This document shows, in pieces, positions 1 to 8,959 of a stretch of 64,000 bases of DNA. The stretch is from Phyllobacterium pellucidum (lineage in GTDB: Bacteria; Pseudomonadota; Alphaproteobacteria; Rhizobiales; Rhizobiaceae): positions 930,001 to 994,000 of the forward strand of contig NZ_JABUMX010000001.1 in NCBI RefSeq assembly GCF_013327855.1, written 5' to 3'. A program made the translations under genes and the position numbers. The first letter of the stretch is position 1. Each line of letters begins with the position of its first letter. Below the pieces are notes generated by a model. The model made no database searches. It saw only the letters and a program-made list of their open reading frames with translations, and was not told the origin of the DNA.

Positions 1-1
1 G

Positions 2-1621
2 GCCGAGCGTATCGAAGTCGACCTGTCGCTGCTTTCGGCATTGATGGGGAATATCGAATTCACCGAAACCAAAATCGTACGGCCGCGCTTTGTCATCGAT
101 GAGCCGATAAAGAGCCTTTCCGAAATTGGCGAAGCGCTGGCTAAGAGCGATGGGCGCATCGGCGATGTCGTGCGCGAGGCGCGTTCCGCCGTTGAGGCGA
201 ACCCGTCCAAGCCGGACATGAGCACGGTCTCGTCCCAGCCGTTCGGCCGTGTGCGTCTCGAAGATGCAAGGGTTACCTTCAAGCGGCCGATCAATGGCGT
301 CGAGGAAGAGATATCGAGCATCAGTGGCGTATTCGACTGGCCCCAGACATCCGGCGTTGCAAGCTTCCGGGGTACGGCCATCTGGCACGACGAGGAAACC
401 GAGATCGACAGTTCCGCTACCAAGGCCCTGTTGCTTTTGGCCGGGGGCACCAGCCCGCTGCAGATGAACCTCAGTTCGACACCGTTGACGCTCTCCTTCA
501 ACGGATCGGCCAACATATCCAAGGATCAGTTCTTCGAGGGCACCCTGTCACTGACCTCGCCTTCGCTGCGCCGAACGCTCGAATGGTCGAGAATGGTCTC
601 GATCCCGGGCGCGCCGGTTGGCAGTTTCGCGCTCGATGCGTCCGTCTCGGGTTCCGCGTCGCGCATGAAGCTCGACGGCCTGACGGCGACGCTGAACGAC
701 AATCCGGCCAAGGGTGTCATCGAGGTTGTGCTTGACGATGGTACGCCGAGTGTCACAGGGACGCTTGCGTTCGAGACTCTCGACCTGCGCTCCGTCTTTT
801 CCGGTTTCATGCCTCTACCGGACAGCCCGGAAAATTCCAACGCCGTGATCGACACGGCCTTTCTTAAAAAACTCAATCTCGATCTGCGCCTCTCCACGCA
901 GAAGGCGACGCTTGGATCGGTCAACCTCGCCAAGGTGGCCGCAACTGCGCAAATTCGCAACGGCCGGGCAATATTCGACATTGGCGAGGCATCTGCCTTT
1001 GACGGTTCGGTGGCGGCAAGCTTCCAGCTTGCCGATGAAGGCGATGGCGCTACGCTCGGCGAACTGCGCCTCAATGGGACCGACGTCAACAGCGCTTCCA
1101 TCGCCTCGCTGCTCAGCCTTGGCGATCGCTTCGAACTCGGCAAAGGGACGATTTCGCTGGTGCTCAAGGGTCCGATTTCGCGTTGGTCATCGGCGCTCGC
1201 CAACGCCAAGGGAACATTGAGCATGCGCTTTGGCGCTGGCCAAATTCGCAGCCTCGACTTCAACAGTCTGCTCGGCAAGGCAAAGACCGACCGCTTTTTC
1301 AGCCTCAACGAACAAACCAATGCCTGGCTGGCATTTGACCGGCTCGAGATCAAGGCCAACATCATGGATGGGGTCGCCGCCATCGACACAGCCCAGATAC
1401 AGAACAAATCCGGCACCTTGAACTTTGCCGGGATCGTCACGCTCGCCGGCAAGAGCCTCGCGCTGACCGGCGACTACGCCGCGCCAATACCCGCGCCGAA
1501 GGCAGCGGAAGGAACCGAGCAGCCAACGCCGGCGGAGCCCGCCGTCAACCATACGCGGTTCTTCATCGGTGGATCGTGGGACAATCCCTTTATTTCGCCG
1601 ATCATCTCGCCGCAGAACTGA
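2..1621 (+). CDS. AsmA family protein, C-terminal part (gene runs off the left edge)
   Basis: The reading frame is open from the window's first bases, so the start codon lies outside and about 539 residues of the C-terminal part are present. The protein has the AsmA/AsmA_2 look: long stretches of alternating polar and hydrophobic beta strands, phrases such as GNIEFTETKIVRPRF near the visible start, and a C-terminal domain rich in Leu, Gly, Thr and Ala (FAGIVTLAGKSLALTGDYA). It ends with a short Pro/Ala linker and a final GGSWDNPFISPI segment, which is typical of these proteins. AsmA-like proteins are inner-membrane-anchored periplasmic proteins linked to outer-membrane lipid or protein assembly. 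The family call is from sequence character; the exact subfamily is not resolved. A VOC gene follows after 14 bp on the same strand. Confidence 0.8.
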   Translation, partial: AERIEVDLSLLSALMGNIEFTETKIVRPRFVIDEPIKSLSEIGEALAKSDGRIGDVVREARSAVEANPSKPDMSTVSSQPFGRVRLEDARVTFKRPINGVEEEISSISGVFDWPQTSGVASFRGTAIWHDEETEIDSSATKALLLLAGGTSPLQMNLSSTPLTLSFNGSANISKDQFFEGTLSLTSPSLRRTLEWSRMVSIPGAPVGSFALDASVSGSASRMKLDGLTATLNDNPAKGVIEVVLDDGTPSVTGTLAFETLDLRSVFSGFMPLPDSPENSNAVIDTAFLKKLNLDLRLSTQKATLGSVNLAKVAATAQIRNGRAIFDIGEASAFDGSVAASFQLADEGDGATLGELRLNGTDVNSASIASLLSLGDRFELGKGTISLVLKGPISRWSSALANAKGTLSMRFGAGQIRSLDFNSLLGKAKTDRFFSLNEQTNAWLAFDRLEIKANIMDGVAAIDTAQIQNKSGTLNFAGIVTLAGKSLALTGDYAAPIPAPKAAEGTEQPTPAEPAVNHTRFFIGGSWDNPFISPIISPQN

Positions 1622-1635
1622 CTGGATATTGAGTA

Positions 1636-1998
1636 ATGCGCATCATCGGTATGGACCATGTTCAATTGGCAATGCCGGTCAACGGCGAAGCGGCTGCGCG
1701 CGCTTTTTATGATGGGCTCCTTGGCCTGCGTGAGGTCGCAAAGCCCGCACAGCTCATCTCGCGTGGCGGGTGCTGGTTCCAAGCCGGAACGGTCAAGGTC
1801 CATCTCGGTGTAGACCCAAACTTCATCCCGGCAGGCAAGGCCCATCCGGCCTTCGTGGTCGATGATCTGGCATTGCTGCAGCAGAAACTGGAAGCCGCCG
1901 GCATTACCCTTAGCGATGAAGCGCCGCTGGATGGGATCGAACGTCGCTTCGTCCATGACCCATTCGGGAATCGCATCGAGCTAATGCAGTATCGATAA
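1636..1998 (+). CDS. VOC (glyoxalase/bleomycin-resistance) superfamily protein
   Basis: A 120-residue single-module VOC protein. The N-terminus MRIIGMDHVQLAMPV carries the first metal-ligand His position of the fold (DHVQLA). The C-terminus ends RRFVHDPFGNRIELMQ, the classic paired strand whose Glu is the last metal ligand (DPFGNRIEL). The middle contains a second strand set (KVHLGV) that supplies another His. Such proteins are metal-dependent lyases, dioxygenases or resistance proteins in the cytoplasm; the substrate cannot be deduced here. It lies 14 bp behind the AsmA-like gene and may be cotranscribed with it, and it is convergent with potI. Confidence 0.85.
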   Translation: MRIIGMDHVQLAMPVNGEAAARAFYDGLLGLREVAKPAQLISRGGCWFQAGTVKVHLGVDPNFIPAGKAHPAFVVDDLALLQQKLEAAGITLSDEAPLDGIERRFVHDPFGNRIELMQYR

Positions 1999-2016
1999 AG
2001 CTATGGCTTGAACGTT

Positions 2017-2835
2017 CTAGTTTCTGGCTGCCGCCTGCTCATCGCGCGCCCGCTGCACTTCGCGCTGCTTGTTGGCAATCGACGCGATGATGACGCCGAC
2101 GGTCACAATGGCGATGAGGATGGTGCAGGCCGCGTTGATCTCGGGCGTCACACCGAGGCGAACCTGCGAATAGATGCGCATCGGCAGCGTCGTTGCGCCC
2201 GGCCCCGATGTGAAGCTCGATATGACGAGATCATCGAGCGACAGGGTGAATGCCAGCATCCAGCCGGACACGACGGCAGGCAGGATGACCGGCAGCGTCA
2301 CCTTGAAGAAGGTCGTTACCGGTGTCGCCCCAAGGTCCATCGCGGCTTCCTCGAGCGAGCGGTCGAAAGTCACAAGGCGCGACTGCACGACCACCGCCAC
2401 GAAGCACATGGAAAAGGTGATGTGGGCAAGCGTGATCGTCCAGATACCGCGATCCATGCCAACGGCGACGAAGAGCAAAAGCATGGAAAGGCCTGTGATG
2501 ACTTCAGGCATGACCAGCGGCGCATAGATCATTGCGGAAAACAGCAGGCGTCCGCGAAACCGCGTGTACCGGGTCATTGCGAGAGCGCCGAGCGTCCCGA
2601 GAATCGTGGCGACGGTCGCCGAAAACAGACCGACGCGGATCGTCACCCATGCTGCGTCAATGAAGCTCTGGTTGTGAAAAAGCGAGACGTACCATTTGAC
2701 AGAAAAGCCGGCCCAGACCGTGACGAGGCGCGATTCATTGAAGGAGTAAATGACCAGGAGGACGATAGGCAAATAGAGGAAAGCGAAGCCGACGACCAAC
2801 GAAGCGATGTTGAAGCGAGACCAGGTCGTGTTCAT
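2017..2835 (-). CDS. potI: Putrescine/spermidine-type ABC transporter permease PotI
   Basis: A 272-residue inner-membrane permease with about six hydrophobic segments, the first at residues 10-30 (FNIASLVVGFAFLYLPIVLLVIYSF). The EAA loop that docks the ATPase is at roughly 165-185 (SLEEAAMDLGATPVTTFFKVTLP). The SFNES/SRLVTVWAGFS start and the DDLVISSF segment are typical of PotI/PotC. It is the last gene of potFGHI, 10 bp behind potH. The C-terminus is short, charged and cytoplasmic. Together with PotH it would form the membrane channel for polyamine import; substrate preference (putrescine versus spermidine or another cation) is inferred from family resemblance only. Confidence 0.92.
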   Translation of the reverse strand: MNTTWSRFNIASLVVGFAFLYLPIVLLVIYSFNESRLVTVWAGFSVKWYVSLFHNQSFIDAAWVTIRVGLFSATVATILGTLGALAMTRYTRFRGRLLFSAMIYAPLVMPEVITGLSMLLLFVAVGMDRGIWTITLAHITFSMCFVAVVVQSRLVTFDRSLEEAAMDLGATPVTTFFKVTLPVILPAVVSGWMLAFTLSLDDLVISSFTSGPGATTLPMRIYSQVRLGVTPEINAACTILIAIVTVGVIIASIANKQREVQRARDEQAAARN

Positions 2836-2845
2836 TTCATGTGCC

Positions 2846-3757
2846 TCATTTCTCGCTTTCCTGGGCTCGCGCCTCGGCGCGCTGGAAGAGCACGATCGGA
2901 ACGACGAGCAGCAGCAGCAATATGACCGCGACGGCTGAAGAGACAGGCCAGTCGCGGTTCGAGAAGAACTCGTTCCACAGCGTCTTGCCGATCATTAGCG
3001 TCTGCGAACCGCCGAGAAGGTCGGGAATGACGAACTCGCCCACGGCTGGAATGAAGACCAGGAAGCATCCGGCAATGACGCCGGGAAGCGATAGCGGGAA
3101 GGTGATCTTCCAGAAGGCGGCAATCGGCGGGCAGCCAAGATCTTCGGCCGCTTCAACCAGCGAATAGTCCATCTTCTCCAGCGCCGAGTAGATCGGCAGG
3201 ACGAGGAACGGCAGGTAGGAATAGACGATGCCGATGAAGACGGCGGTGTTGGTGTTGAGAATGTTCAGCGGCGTGTCGATGACATGCGCCCACATCAGGA
3301 ACTGGTTGAGCAGGCCCTCGGGCTTGAGAATGCCGATCCAGGCATAGACGCGGATGAGGAAGCTCGTCCAGAACGGCAGGATGACCAGCATCAGCAGCGT
3401 CGGCCTTACCGTGGCAGGCGCGCGCGCCATGCCGTAGGCGATGGGGTAGCCGACGAGCAGTGTGAGGACGGTCGAAACGCCGGCGATGAAGAGGCTGGAG
3501 AGATACGCCCTATAGTAGAGCGGATCCTGCGTCAGCCAGATATAATTATCCCAAGAGAACTTCGAAACGCTGTCCTTGAATGCTGTCCAGCCGGCGGAAA
3601 GGTCGAATACCGGCGAATAAGGCGGAATCGCCATCGCAACTTCCGACAGGGAAATCTTGAAGACGATGAAGAACGGAACAAGGAAGAAAACCAGCAGCCA
3701 GATATATGGGACGACAATGACGAGCCGGCTCGCGATCGACGATATCAGTCTTTGCAT
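2846..3757 (-). CDS. potH: Putrescine/spermidine-type ABC transporter permease PotH
   Basis: A 303-residue permease. The start is placed at MQRLISSIASR because an AAGGGG ribosome-binding site lies just upstream and the longer reading frame would extend into potG. There are about six transmembrane segments, beginning with VVPYIWLLVFFLVPFFIVF. The EAA motif (SLVEAAEDLGCPPIAAFWKITFPLSLPG) is near residues 205-230. The first periplasmic loop is longer than in PotI, as expected for the PotB/PotH half. It starts 14 bp after the potG stop, and potI follows after 10 bp, so the three are one transcription unit. It forms a heterodimeric channel with PotI. Confidence 0.92.
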   Translation of the reverse strand: MQRLISSIASRLVIVVPYIWLLVFFLVPFFIVFKISLSEVAMAIPPYSPVFDLSAGWTAFKDSVSKFSWDNYIWLTQDPLYYRAYLSSLFIAGVSTVLTLLVGYPIAYGMARAPATVRPTLLMLVILPFWTSFLIRVYAWIGILKPEGLLNQFLMWAHVIDTPLNILNTNTAVFIGIVYSYLPFLVLPIYSALEKMDYSLVEAAEDLGCPPIAAFWKITFPLSLPGVIAGCFLVFIPAVGEFVIPDLLGGSQTLMIGKTLWNEFFSNRDWPVSSAVAVILLLLLVVPIVLFQRAEARAQESEK

Positions 3758-3771
3758 GACATCGCCCCTTC

Positions 3772-4917
3772 TCACGCAGTGAGCACGATACCCGCATCGG
3801 TATCGAAATTGATCCACACCTTGTCATCGTACCCGAACGGGTCTTCGACCGTCCGCATCGCATTGAGGCTTGCCGCCTTGATGATGCGCCCGCTGTCGAG
3901 CTTCACGTGGAAAACCGTCATGTCGCCGAAATAGGCGATATCCCACATTTCGCCGTAGGCAGAGTTGAACGTGGCGTCGGCAGGCTGCTTACGGCTTATA
4001 CGGATTTTCTCCGGCCGGATCGCAAATCCAACCGGCTGCCCAACCGAGCAAGTCTTGGTCGCATCGGTGCGAATGAGCATGTTATCGGGCGCGACGGCAA
4101 TTTCGATCTTTCCGTTCGCCACGTTCTCGGTCATGCCTTCGAACATGTTCACATTGCCGATAAAATCCGCGACGAATTTCGAGTTCGGCGCCTCGTATAC
4201 CTCGGCGGGCGTCGCCACCTGCATGACCTTGCCCTTGTCCATGACCGCAATGCGGTCGGCCATGGTCATCGCCTCTTCCTGATCGTGCGTGACGACCACG
4301 AATGTCAGGCCGAGCTTCATCTGCAGGTCCATCAGTTCGAACTGGGTTTCTTCGCGCAGCTTCTTGTCAAGCGCGCCGAGCGGCTCGTCGAGCAACAGGA
4401 CTTTCGGGCGCTTGGCGACGGCACGCGCGAGGGCGACGCGCTGGCGCTGGCCACCCGATAGTTGGTGCGGCTTGCGCTTGACGAACCGTTCGAGTTTGAC
4501 GAGCTTGATCATCTCCGCGACGCGCGTGTCGATATCGGCCTTGTTCATGCCGTCCTGCTTCAGGCCGAAGGCGATGTTCGCTTCCACCGTCATATGCGGG
4601 AAAAGCGCGTAGGACTGGAACATCATGTTGACGGGCCGCTTGTAGGGTGGGATGCCGCGCATATCCTGGCCGTCAAGAAGAATGCGGCCGGCGGTCGGCT
4701 CCTCGAATCCGGCGAGCATGCGCAGCAAGGTAGATTTGCCGCAACCGGAAGCCCCAAGAAGGGCGAAAAATTCCCGGTTGTAGATATTGAGCGACAGGTC
4801 ATCGACCGCGGTGAAATCGGCAAACTTCTTCGTGACGTTCTCGATAGCGATGAAAGGCTTGGCCTCTGGATCGTTCCAAGGTGCGAATTTACGGCGAAAG
4901 CTTCCCAGTGATTTCAT
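3772..4917 (-). CDS. potG: Polyamine ABC transporter ATP-binding protein PotG
   Basis: A 381-residue ABC ATPase that powers polyamine import through PotH/PotI. Walker A GASGCGKST is at residues 55-63, the signature LSGGQ at 153-157, and Walker B VLLLDE at 173-178, followed by the D-loop GALD and the H-loop VTHDQEEA. Residues after about 270 form the C-terminal TOBE-type regulatory domain usual in the PotA/PotG/MalK group. The N-terminal 20-residue lead (to DPEAKPF) is also PotG-like. A strong stem-loop with a T-run separates it from potF, so its expression is likely lower than that of the binding protein. Confidence 0.94.
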   Translation of the reverse strand: MKSLGSFRRKFAPWNDPEAKPFIAIENVTKKFADFTAVDDLSLNIYNREFFALLGASGCGKSTLLRMLAGFEEPTAGRILLDGQDMRGIPPYKRPVNMMFQSYALFPHMTVEANIAFGLKQDGMNKADIDTRVAEMIKLVKLERFVKRKPHQLSGGQRQRVALARAVAKRPKVLLLDEPLGALDKKLREETQFELMDLQMKLGLTFVVVTHDQEEAMTMADRIAVMDKGKVMQVATPAEVYEAPNSKFVADFIGNVNMFEGMTENVANGKIEIAVAPDNMLIRTDATKTCSVGQPVGFAIRPEKIRISRKQPADATFNSAYGEMWDIAYFGDMTVFHVKLDSGRIIKAASLNAMRTVEDPFGYDDKVWINFDTDAGIVLTA

Positions 4918-4946
4918 GTCCTGCCCCGGTCTCTATTCATAACGTG

Positions 4947-4977
4947 AAAAACCCCGGCAGGGATGCCGGGGTTTTTT
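4947..4977 (-). terminator. Intrinsic terminator between potF and potG
   Basis: An 11-13-bp perfect inverted repeat (AACCCCGGCA / TGCCGGGGTT) with the 4-nt loop GGGA is flanked by A and T runs on both sides, so it reads as a Rho-independent terminator on either strand. It begins 4 bp past the potF stop codon and lies about 30 bp ahead of the potG start. As the downstream genes belong to the same transporter, it probably acts as a partial terminator or mRNA stabiliser that keeps the periplasmic binding protein in excess. Confidence 0.88.
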
Positions 4978-4981
4978 GGAG

Positions 4982-6073
4982 TTACTGGCCTGTGACCACT
5001 TTCGTCCACAGGCGCGTGACGATCCGCTGGGTCTTGGTGTCGTAGGGTGTGACAGTGAAGAGTTTCTTCAAGGTCGCCTCGTCCGGGTAGACCTCCGGAT
5101 TTTCGAACACGGCCTTGTCCATCAGCGCCTGAGAAGCCTTGTTGCCATTGGCATAGGAAACGTAGTTGGAGGCCTTGGCGGCGACTTCGGGCTTGAGCAT
5201 GTAGTTGATGAATTCGTGAGCCTCAGCGACGTGCGGCGCATCGGCCGGGACCGCCATCAGGTCGAACCACATCTGCGCACCCTGCGACGGGATCGTATAG
5301 GCAACGTTTACGCCGGCCTTGGCCTCATCAGCGCGGGTCTTCGCCTGCAGGATGTCGCCGGAATAACCCAGCGCAAGGCAGATATCGCCATTGGCGAGCG
5401 CATTGATATATTCCGAAGAGTGGAACTTGCGCACATATGGACGAATGGTTTCAAGCAGGGCGCCGGCCTTTGCAAGTTCATCCGGGTCCTTGCTGTCGGG
5501 ATTGAGCCCGAGATAGTTGAGAGCGGAAGGCATGACATCGGAAGCAGAGTCGAGGATGTGAATGCCGCAATCCTTGAACTTGGCCGCAAGTTCAGGTTTG
5601 AACAGGACGTCCCAGCTCGGTTTCTCATCGGAGCCGAGGATTTCCTTCATCTTGTCGGCATTGTAGCCGATGCCGGTCGTGCCCCACATATAGTCGACCG
5701 AGTATTCGTTGCCGGGATCATAGGTGGAGATGCGCTGGGTGATCTCGTCCCAGGTGTTGGAAAGGTTCGGCAGTTTCGACTTGTCGAGCTTCTGGAAGAC
5801 GCCAGCTGCTATCTGGCGCTGCAGGAAGTTGGCGGTCGGCACCACGACGTCGTAGCCAGTTCCACCGGCGAGGAGCTTCGTTTCAAGAATCTCGTTGGAG
5901 TCGAACGTGTCATAGACGACCTTGATCCCAGTCTCCTTGGTGAATTCCTCAAGGATCGTGGGATCGATATAGTCCGACCAGTTATAGACGTTGACGACGC
6001 GGTCCGCGGCCAATGCCGAACTCGCAAGGCCGAGCGCGAGTGTCGCCGTCAACAGTACAGTTTTCATTCCCAT
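4982..6073 (-). CDS. potF: Periplasmic polyamine-binding protein PotF
   Basis: A 363-residue class I extracellular solute-binding protein (PotD/PotF family). It has a clear signal peptide: MGMKTVLLTATLALGLASS with a likely cut after ALA (residue 22). The mature start contains the family hallmark VYNWSDYIDPTILEEF, where Trp and Asp contact the polyamine. Further family motifs are YDVVVPTANFLQRQI and MWGTTGIGYN. The ATG at 6073 has a GGAG six bases upstream; a second ATG two codons later is possible. It is the first gene of potF-G-H-I. Putrescine is the most likely ligand by family; this is not proven by the sequence. Confidence 0.93.
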   Translation of the reverse strand: MGMKTVLLTATLALGLASSALAADRVVNVYNWSDYIDPTILEEFTKETGIKVVYDTFDSNEILETKLLAGGTGYDVVVPTANFLQRQIAAGVFQKLDKSKLPNLSNTWDEITQRISTYDPGNEYSVDYMWGTTGIGYNADKMKEILGSDEKPSWDVLFKPELAAKFKDCGIHILDSASDVMPSALNYLGLNPDSKDPDELAKAGALLETIRPYVRKFHSSEYINALANGDICLALGYSGDILQAKTRADEAKAGVNVAYTIPSQGAQMWFDLMAVPADAPHVAEAHEFINYMLKPEVAAKASNYVSYANGNKASQALMDKAVFENPEVYPDEATLKKLFTVTPYDTKTQRIVTRLWTKVVTGQ

Positions 6074-6240
6074 TTAGGTCTCCATGCTGCCGGCACGCCA
6101 TTCCCGCGGCGCGCCGTGTTCCCTTGCTGGACCTACCTTTTTAGATTGCAACTGCTTCGTCAACCGTGTTGCGAAGACTTCGCTGCTTAATTTTGCGCGA
6201 GCGTGATTTTTGTGCACGCGCCGGGCGACAGCACGACGCG

Positions 6241-7176
6241 TCAGGCCGTCCGAAGATGGCGCTGGCGGCGGTATTCCCAGCCGAGATGTAGGAGCAGCGC
6301 CACGAGAATAATCGTGCCGCCGATGATGGTGCGCGGCGACGGCACTTCATTATGGAGGAGCCAGACCCACACCGGACCAAGGACCGGTTCGAGCGTTCCG
6401 ATCAGCGCGGCCAGCGCCGACGGGATGAGGCGCGCACCGCTGACGAAGAGTGCGAGCCCGAGGCCAAGATTGATGGCGCCGAGCGCGAAAAGCAGTCCGA
6501 AATCGTGGGCGCTGACACGAAACTCGCCTGCCATGGTCGAAGCGACACTTGCAGCGATGACGACGCCGAGAAAAACGGCGGGCGTCATGCGCAGGTGCGC
6601 CTTACGACGGGTGATCACTGTCGCAGTGGCGAAGGATATGGCGATCAGCAACGCCAGCATGTCGCCGATGGGCGAAACTTCACCGTCCAGCGAATCCGAT
6701 ACCATGATCGCCACCCCGGCAATGACGGTGCCGATGGCGATCCAGGTCGCAACACTCACGCGTTCGCGAAACAGCACCCAGGAGATCAGCGCGGCGAACA
6801 GAGGCACGCCAGCTTGCAGCAGGAGCACATTGGCAACCGTCGTATAGGAGAGCGCGATGATGAAGCACGACGAGGCAATGGCAAAGCATATGGCGACGCC
6901 CACCCCGGCCAAACCCATGTGCCGGAAAAGCCGCAACGTGCCGCGCGGACCGTCGCGCACCAGCATGAAGCACAGGAGAAACAGCGCCGCAAATACCGAT
7001 CGCCAGAAAACGACTGTCCAATTGTCGGACACATCGAGGAACCGCGCAAACGCGCCGCCCGTGCTCCAGGCGATCGCCGAGCCTGCAACGAGCAAACAGC
7101 CGATCGCGGTCTCCGCCGAACTCTTGACGGGATCGGGCCCAACGACGGGAGGCATAGGAATTGCAGTGGCGCTCAT
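6241..7176 (-). CDS. EamA-domain (DMT superfamily) inner-membrane transporter
   Basis: A 311-residue protein with about ten hydrophobic segments arranged as two EamA repeats. The first repeat starts near residue 25 (GCLLVAGSAIAWSTGGAFARFL) and the second near residue 170 (GDMLALLIAISFATATVI). The end of each repeat carries the usual motif (LFRERVSVATWIAIGTVIAG; TLEPVLGPVWVWLLHNEVPS). These proteins export metabolites such as amino acids or their derivatives; the substrate is not predictable. The N-terminal 20 residues are Pro-rich and cytoplasmic. It stands alone between potF and the ScfR-like regulator, all on the minus strand, with no sign of co-transcription. Confidence 0.88.
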   Translation of the reverse strand: MSATAIPMPPVVGPDPVKSSAETAIGCLLVAGSAIAWSTGGAFARFLDVSDNWTVVFWRSVFAALFLLCFMLVRDGPRGTLRLFRHMGLAGVGVAICFAIASSCFIIALSYTTVANVLLLQAGVPLFAALISWVLFRERVSVATWIAIGTVIAGVAIMVSDSLDGEVSPIGDMLALLIAISFATATVITRRKAHLRMTPAVFLGVVIAASVASTMAGEFRVSAHDFGLLFALGAINLGLGLALFVSGARLIPSALAALIGTLEPVLGPVWVWLLHNEVPSPRTIIGGTIILVALLLHLGWEYRRQRHLRTA

Positions 7177-7256
7177 GCGCGGAGAATGCCTAAGCTTTGC
7201 GCGCGGTCAAGCTACCAGAGCGACCAGCTATTATCGGTTTTGCGCCATCGCCACAT

Positions 7257-8699
7257 TCATTGAAAATCAAATGCGCTCAGACCCGTAACCATCTCGTCGA
7301 GGCCGAGCGGCCGCGTCACCGGAGGTTCGGCGCGCGAGAGGCACGCTACCCGCTCGCACAGCCGGCACGCGGGGCCAACCTGCGTCATGCCGATGAACTT
7401 GCCAAGCGGAGCGGCACTGATGCTGCGATTGCCGAGCGCGCTGCCATAGACCGTATCATCGGCAAACGCGATATCGCAGCCAACGAGAATCGCTGTGCGG
7501 CGTGGACGCTCGTTGAAAGCGCCTTGCGGACCCTCCAGCGTGCGGGCAATCGTCAGGAACTCCGCGCCGCCCGGCATCTCGACCGCCTCGACAAGGATTT
7601 GGCCGGGCTGGGCGAAGGCGGAATGGACCGGAAGTTTCGGGCAATCCCCGCCGAAGCGCGATTGCGGAAAGCCCTGCGACCCGGCCCGGCGGAAACGATT
7701 GCCCGCATGGTCGACTTCAAGCATGAAGAAGCCAATGCCGTTTTGGTTCTGCAGCGTCGTCAAGCGGTTGGCCGCATGTTCGAACGAAACGTTGAAACGC
7801 GAGCGCAGGACGTCGATATCATAACGCGCCCGGGTCGCGGCAGTCTGAAAGGGCTGGTATGGCATCATCAGCGCATGGGCCGCATAGCGCCCGAGTTCGA
7901 AGCGCGCGATGCGCTTGGCCTCGTCCGAGGAGAGTTTCAGTTCCTGGATTTCCGCCGCGATCACCACTTGCATGCGCATAAGCACCGCTTCCATCGCCAC
8001 TTCGCGCAGCTGGTCGAAGGGCGATAGCCGTTCGGAAATGAACAGGCGCTGCGAGTGGCGGTCATAGCGGCGGCGCCAGTTGGGCATGGTTGCGACCGGA
8101 AGCACGCGCACGGAAATGCCATGCTCGCTCTTCAGCCAGCCTTTCAATGCGGCAAGCAGTTCGTCACCGGGTTTGATGAGGCTGACAAAACTGTCGACCT
8201 CGCCTTCAATGCGCGGGAAATGGTTGGCGCGCCGCTCCAGAACTTCGCGCACCTCGTTTAGCGGAAGGCGCGTCGCCGAAAGCGACGGCGCGCGGCCGTC
8301 CTGAGCCAAAAGATCGGAAAGATCGGAAAGCCGCTCCATCTGCTCCTTATAGGCGCGGTAGAGTTTGATGATTCCGGCAGCCGCATTGGGCGCCGCATCG
8401 CTGATCTCGATCAGCTCCTGGTCGCCGGGCAATTCCCCGTTGAGCAGTGAATCGGAAAAGACCTCTTTTAGCGCCGCCATGGAGGAACCGGTCTCCATCT
8501 GCAGCGTGTCGAGTTCAATCTTGTAGGTCGCGGAAAGCTTCAGCAGCAGCTGCACAGTCAGCGGTCGCTGATTGCGCTCGATCAGGTTAAGATAGGATGG
8601 CGATATGCCGAGCGCCTCGGCCATGGACGTCTGCGTCAGGCCGCGCTCGTTGCGGATGCGGCGGATACGGGGCCCCGCAAAGATTTTTCCCTCAGCCAT
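7257..8699 (-). CDS. XRE-type, short-chain-fatty-acyl (ScfR/RamB-like) transcriptional regulator
   Basis: A 480-residue regulator with an N-terminal Cro/C1 helix-turn-helix at residues 10-65 (RIRRIRNERGLTQTSMAEAL, then GISPSYLNLIERNQRPLT) and a long C-terminal sensor domain of the ScfR/RamB family. Near the C-terminus lies a Cys cluster, ACRLCERVACLSRAEPP (C-x2-C-x4-C), plus one upstream Cys (GGDCPKL), a pattern that could bind a metal or Fe-S centre. The central region resembles the IrrE-like part of the family but shows QLREVA where HExxH would be. RamB/ScfR proteins control acetate, propionate and glyoxylate-cycle genes. Its divergent placement next to aceA supports a role in regulating isocitrate lyase; this is inference. 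Confidence 0.9.
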   Translation of the reverse strand: MAEGKIFAGPRIRRIRNERGLTQTSMAEALGISPSYLNLIERNQRPLTVQLLLKLSATYKIELDTLQMETGSSMAALKEVFSDSLLNGELPGDQELIEISDAAPNAAAGIIKLYRAYKEQMERLSDLSDLLAQDGRAPSLSATRLPLNEVREVLERRANHFPRIEGEVDSFVSLIKPGDELLAALKGWLKSEHGISVRVLPVATMPNWRRRYDRHSQRLFISERLSPFDQLREVAMEAVLMRMQVVIAAEIQELKLSSDEAKRIARFELGRYAAHALMMPYQPFQTAATRARYDIDVLRSRFNVSFEHAANRLTTLQNQNGIGFFMLEVDHAGNRFRRAGSQGFPQSRFGGDCPKLPVHSAFAQPGQILVEAVEMPGGAEFLTIARTLEGPQGAFNERPRRTAILVGCDIAFADDTVYGSALGNRSISAAPLGKFIGMTQVGPACRLCERVACLSRAEPPVTRPLGLDEMVTGLSAFDFQ

Positions 8700-8754
8700 T
8701 GAGGCACCCCCGGCTTGGTGTATTTGCAGAGTGAGCGTTGTGCATAACGCCTCG

Positions 8755-8805
8755 TTGACAACAATTTACATCGGCAAGCCTATTACAAGATTTACAACTT
8801 TACAA
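8755..8805. promoter_or_regulatory. Candidate operator/promoter region between the ScfR-like gene and aceA
   Basis: The 260-bp divergent intergenic region contains a TTGACA (8755-8760) and three closely phased TTACAA repeats beginning at 8783, 8792 and 8800 (two extended to TTTACAA). A related TTTACA is at 8765 and an inverted copy, TGTAAA, near 8888. Clustered 8-9-bp spaced repeats in an AT-rich patch fit binding of the neighbouring XRE-type regulator. RamB sites in actinobacteria are similarly A/T-rich with TTTGCAA-like cores. Assignment is by position and repetition only. Confidence 0.45.
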
Positions 8806-8959
8806 CCTCGGACTGTCAAATTGGCCACAGCCTAACTCGAAATGCAGCCCAAATATCGCGATATTTCTGGATCGTACCGCGCTGCAATGTAAATTTAGTC
8901 ACATCAACGCAGCGCAAACGCATCAGGCTGTGGGACGCAAACTCTTTGTGGAGACAAGA

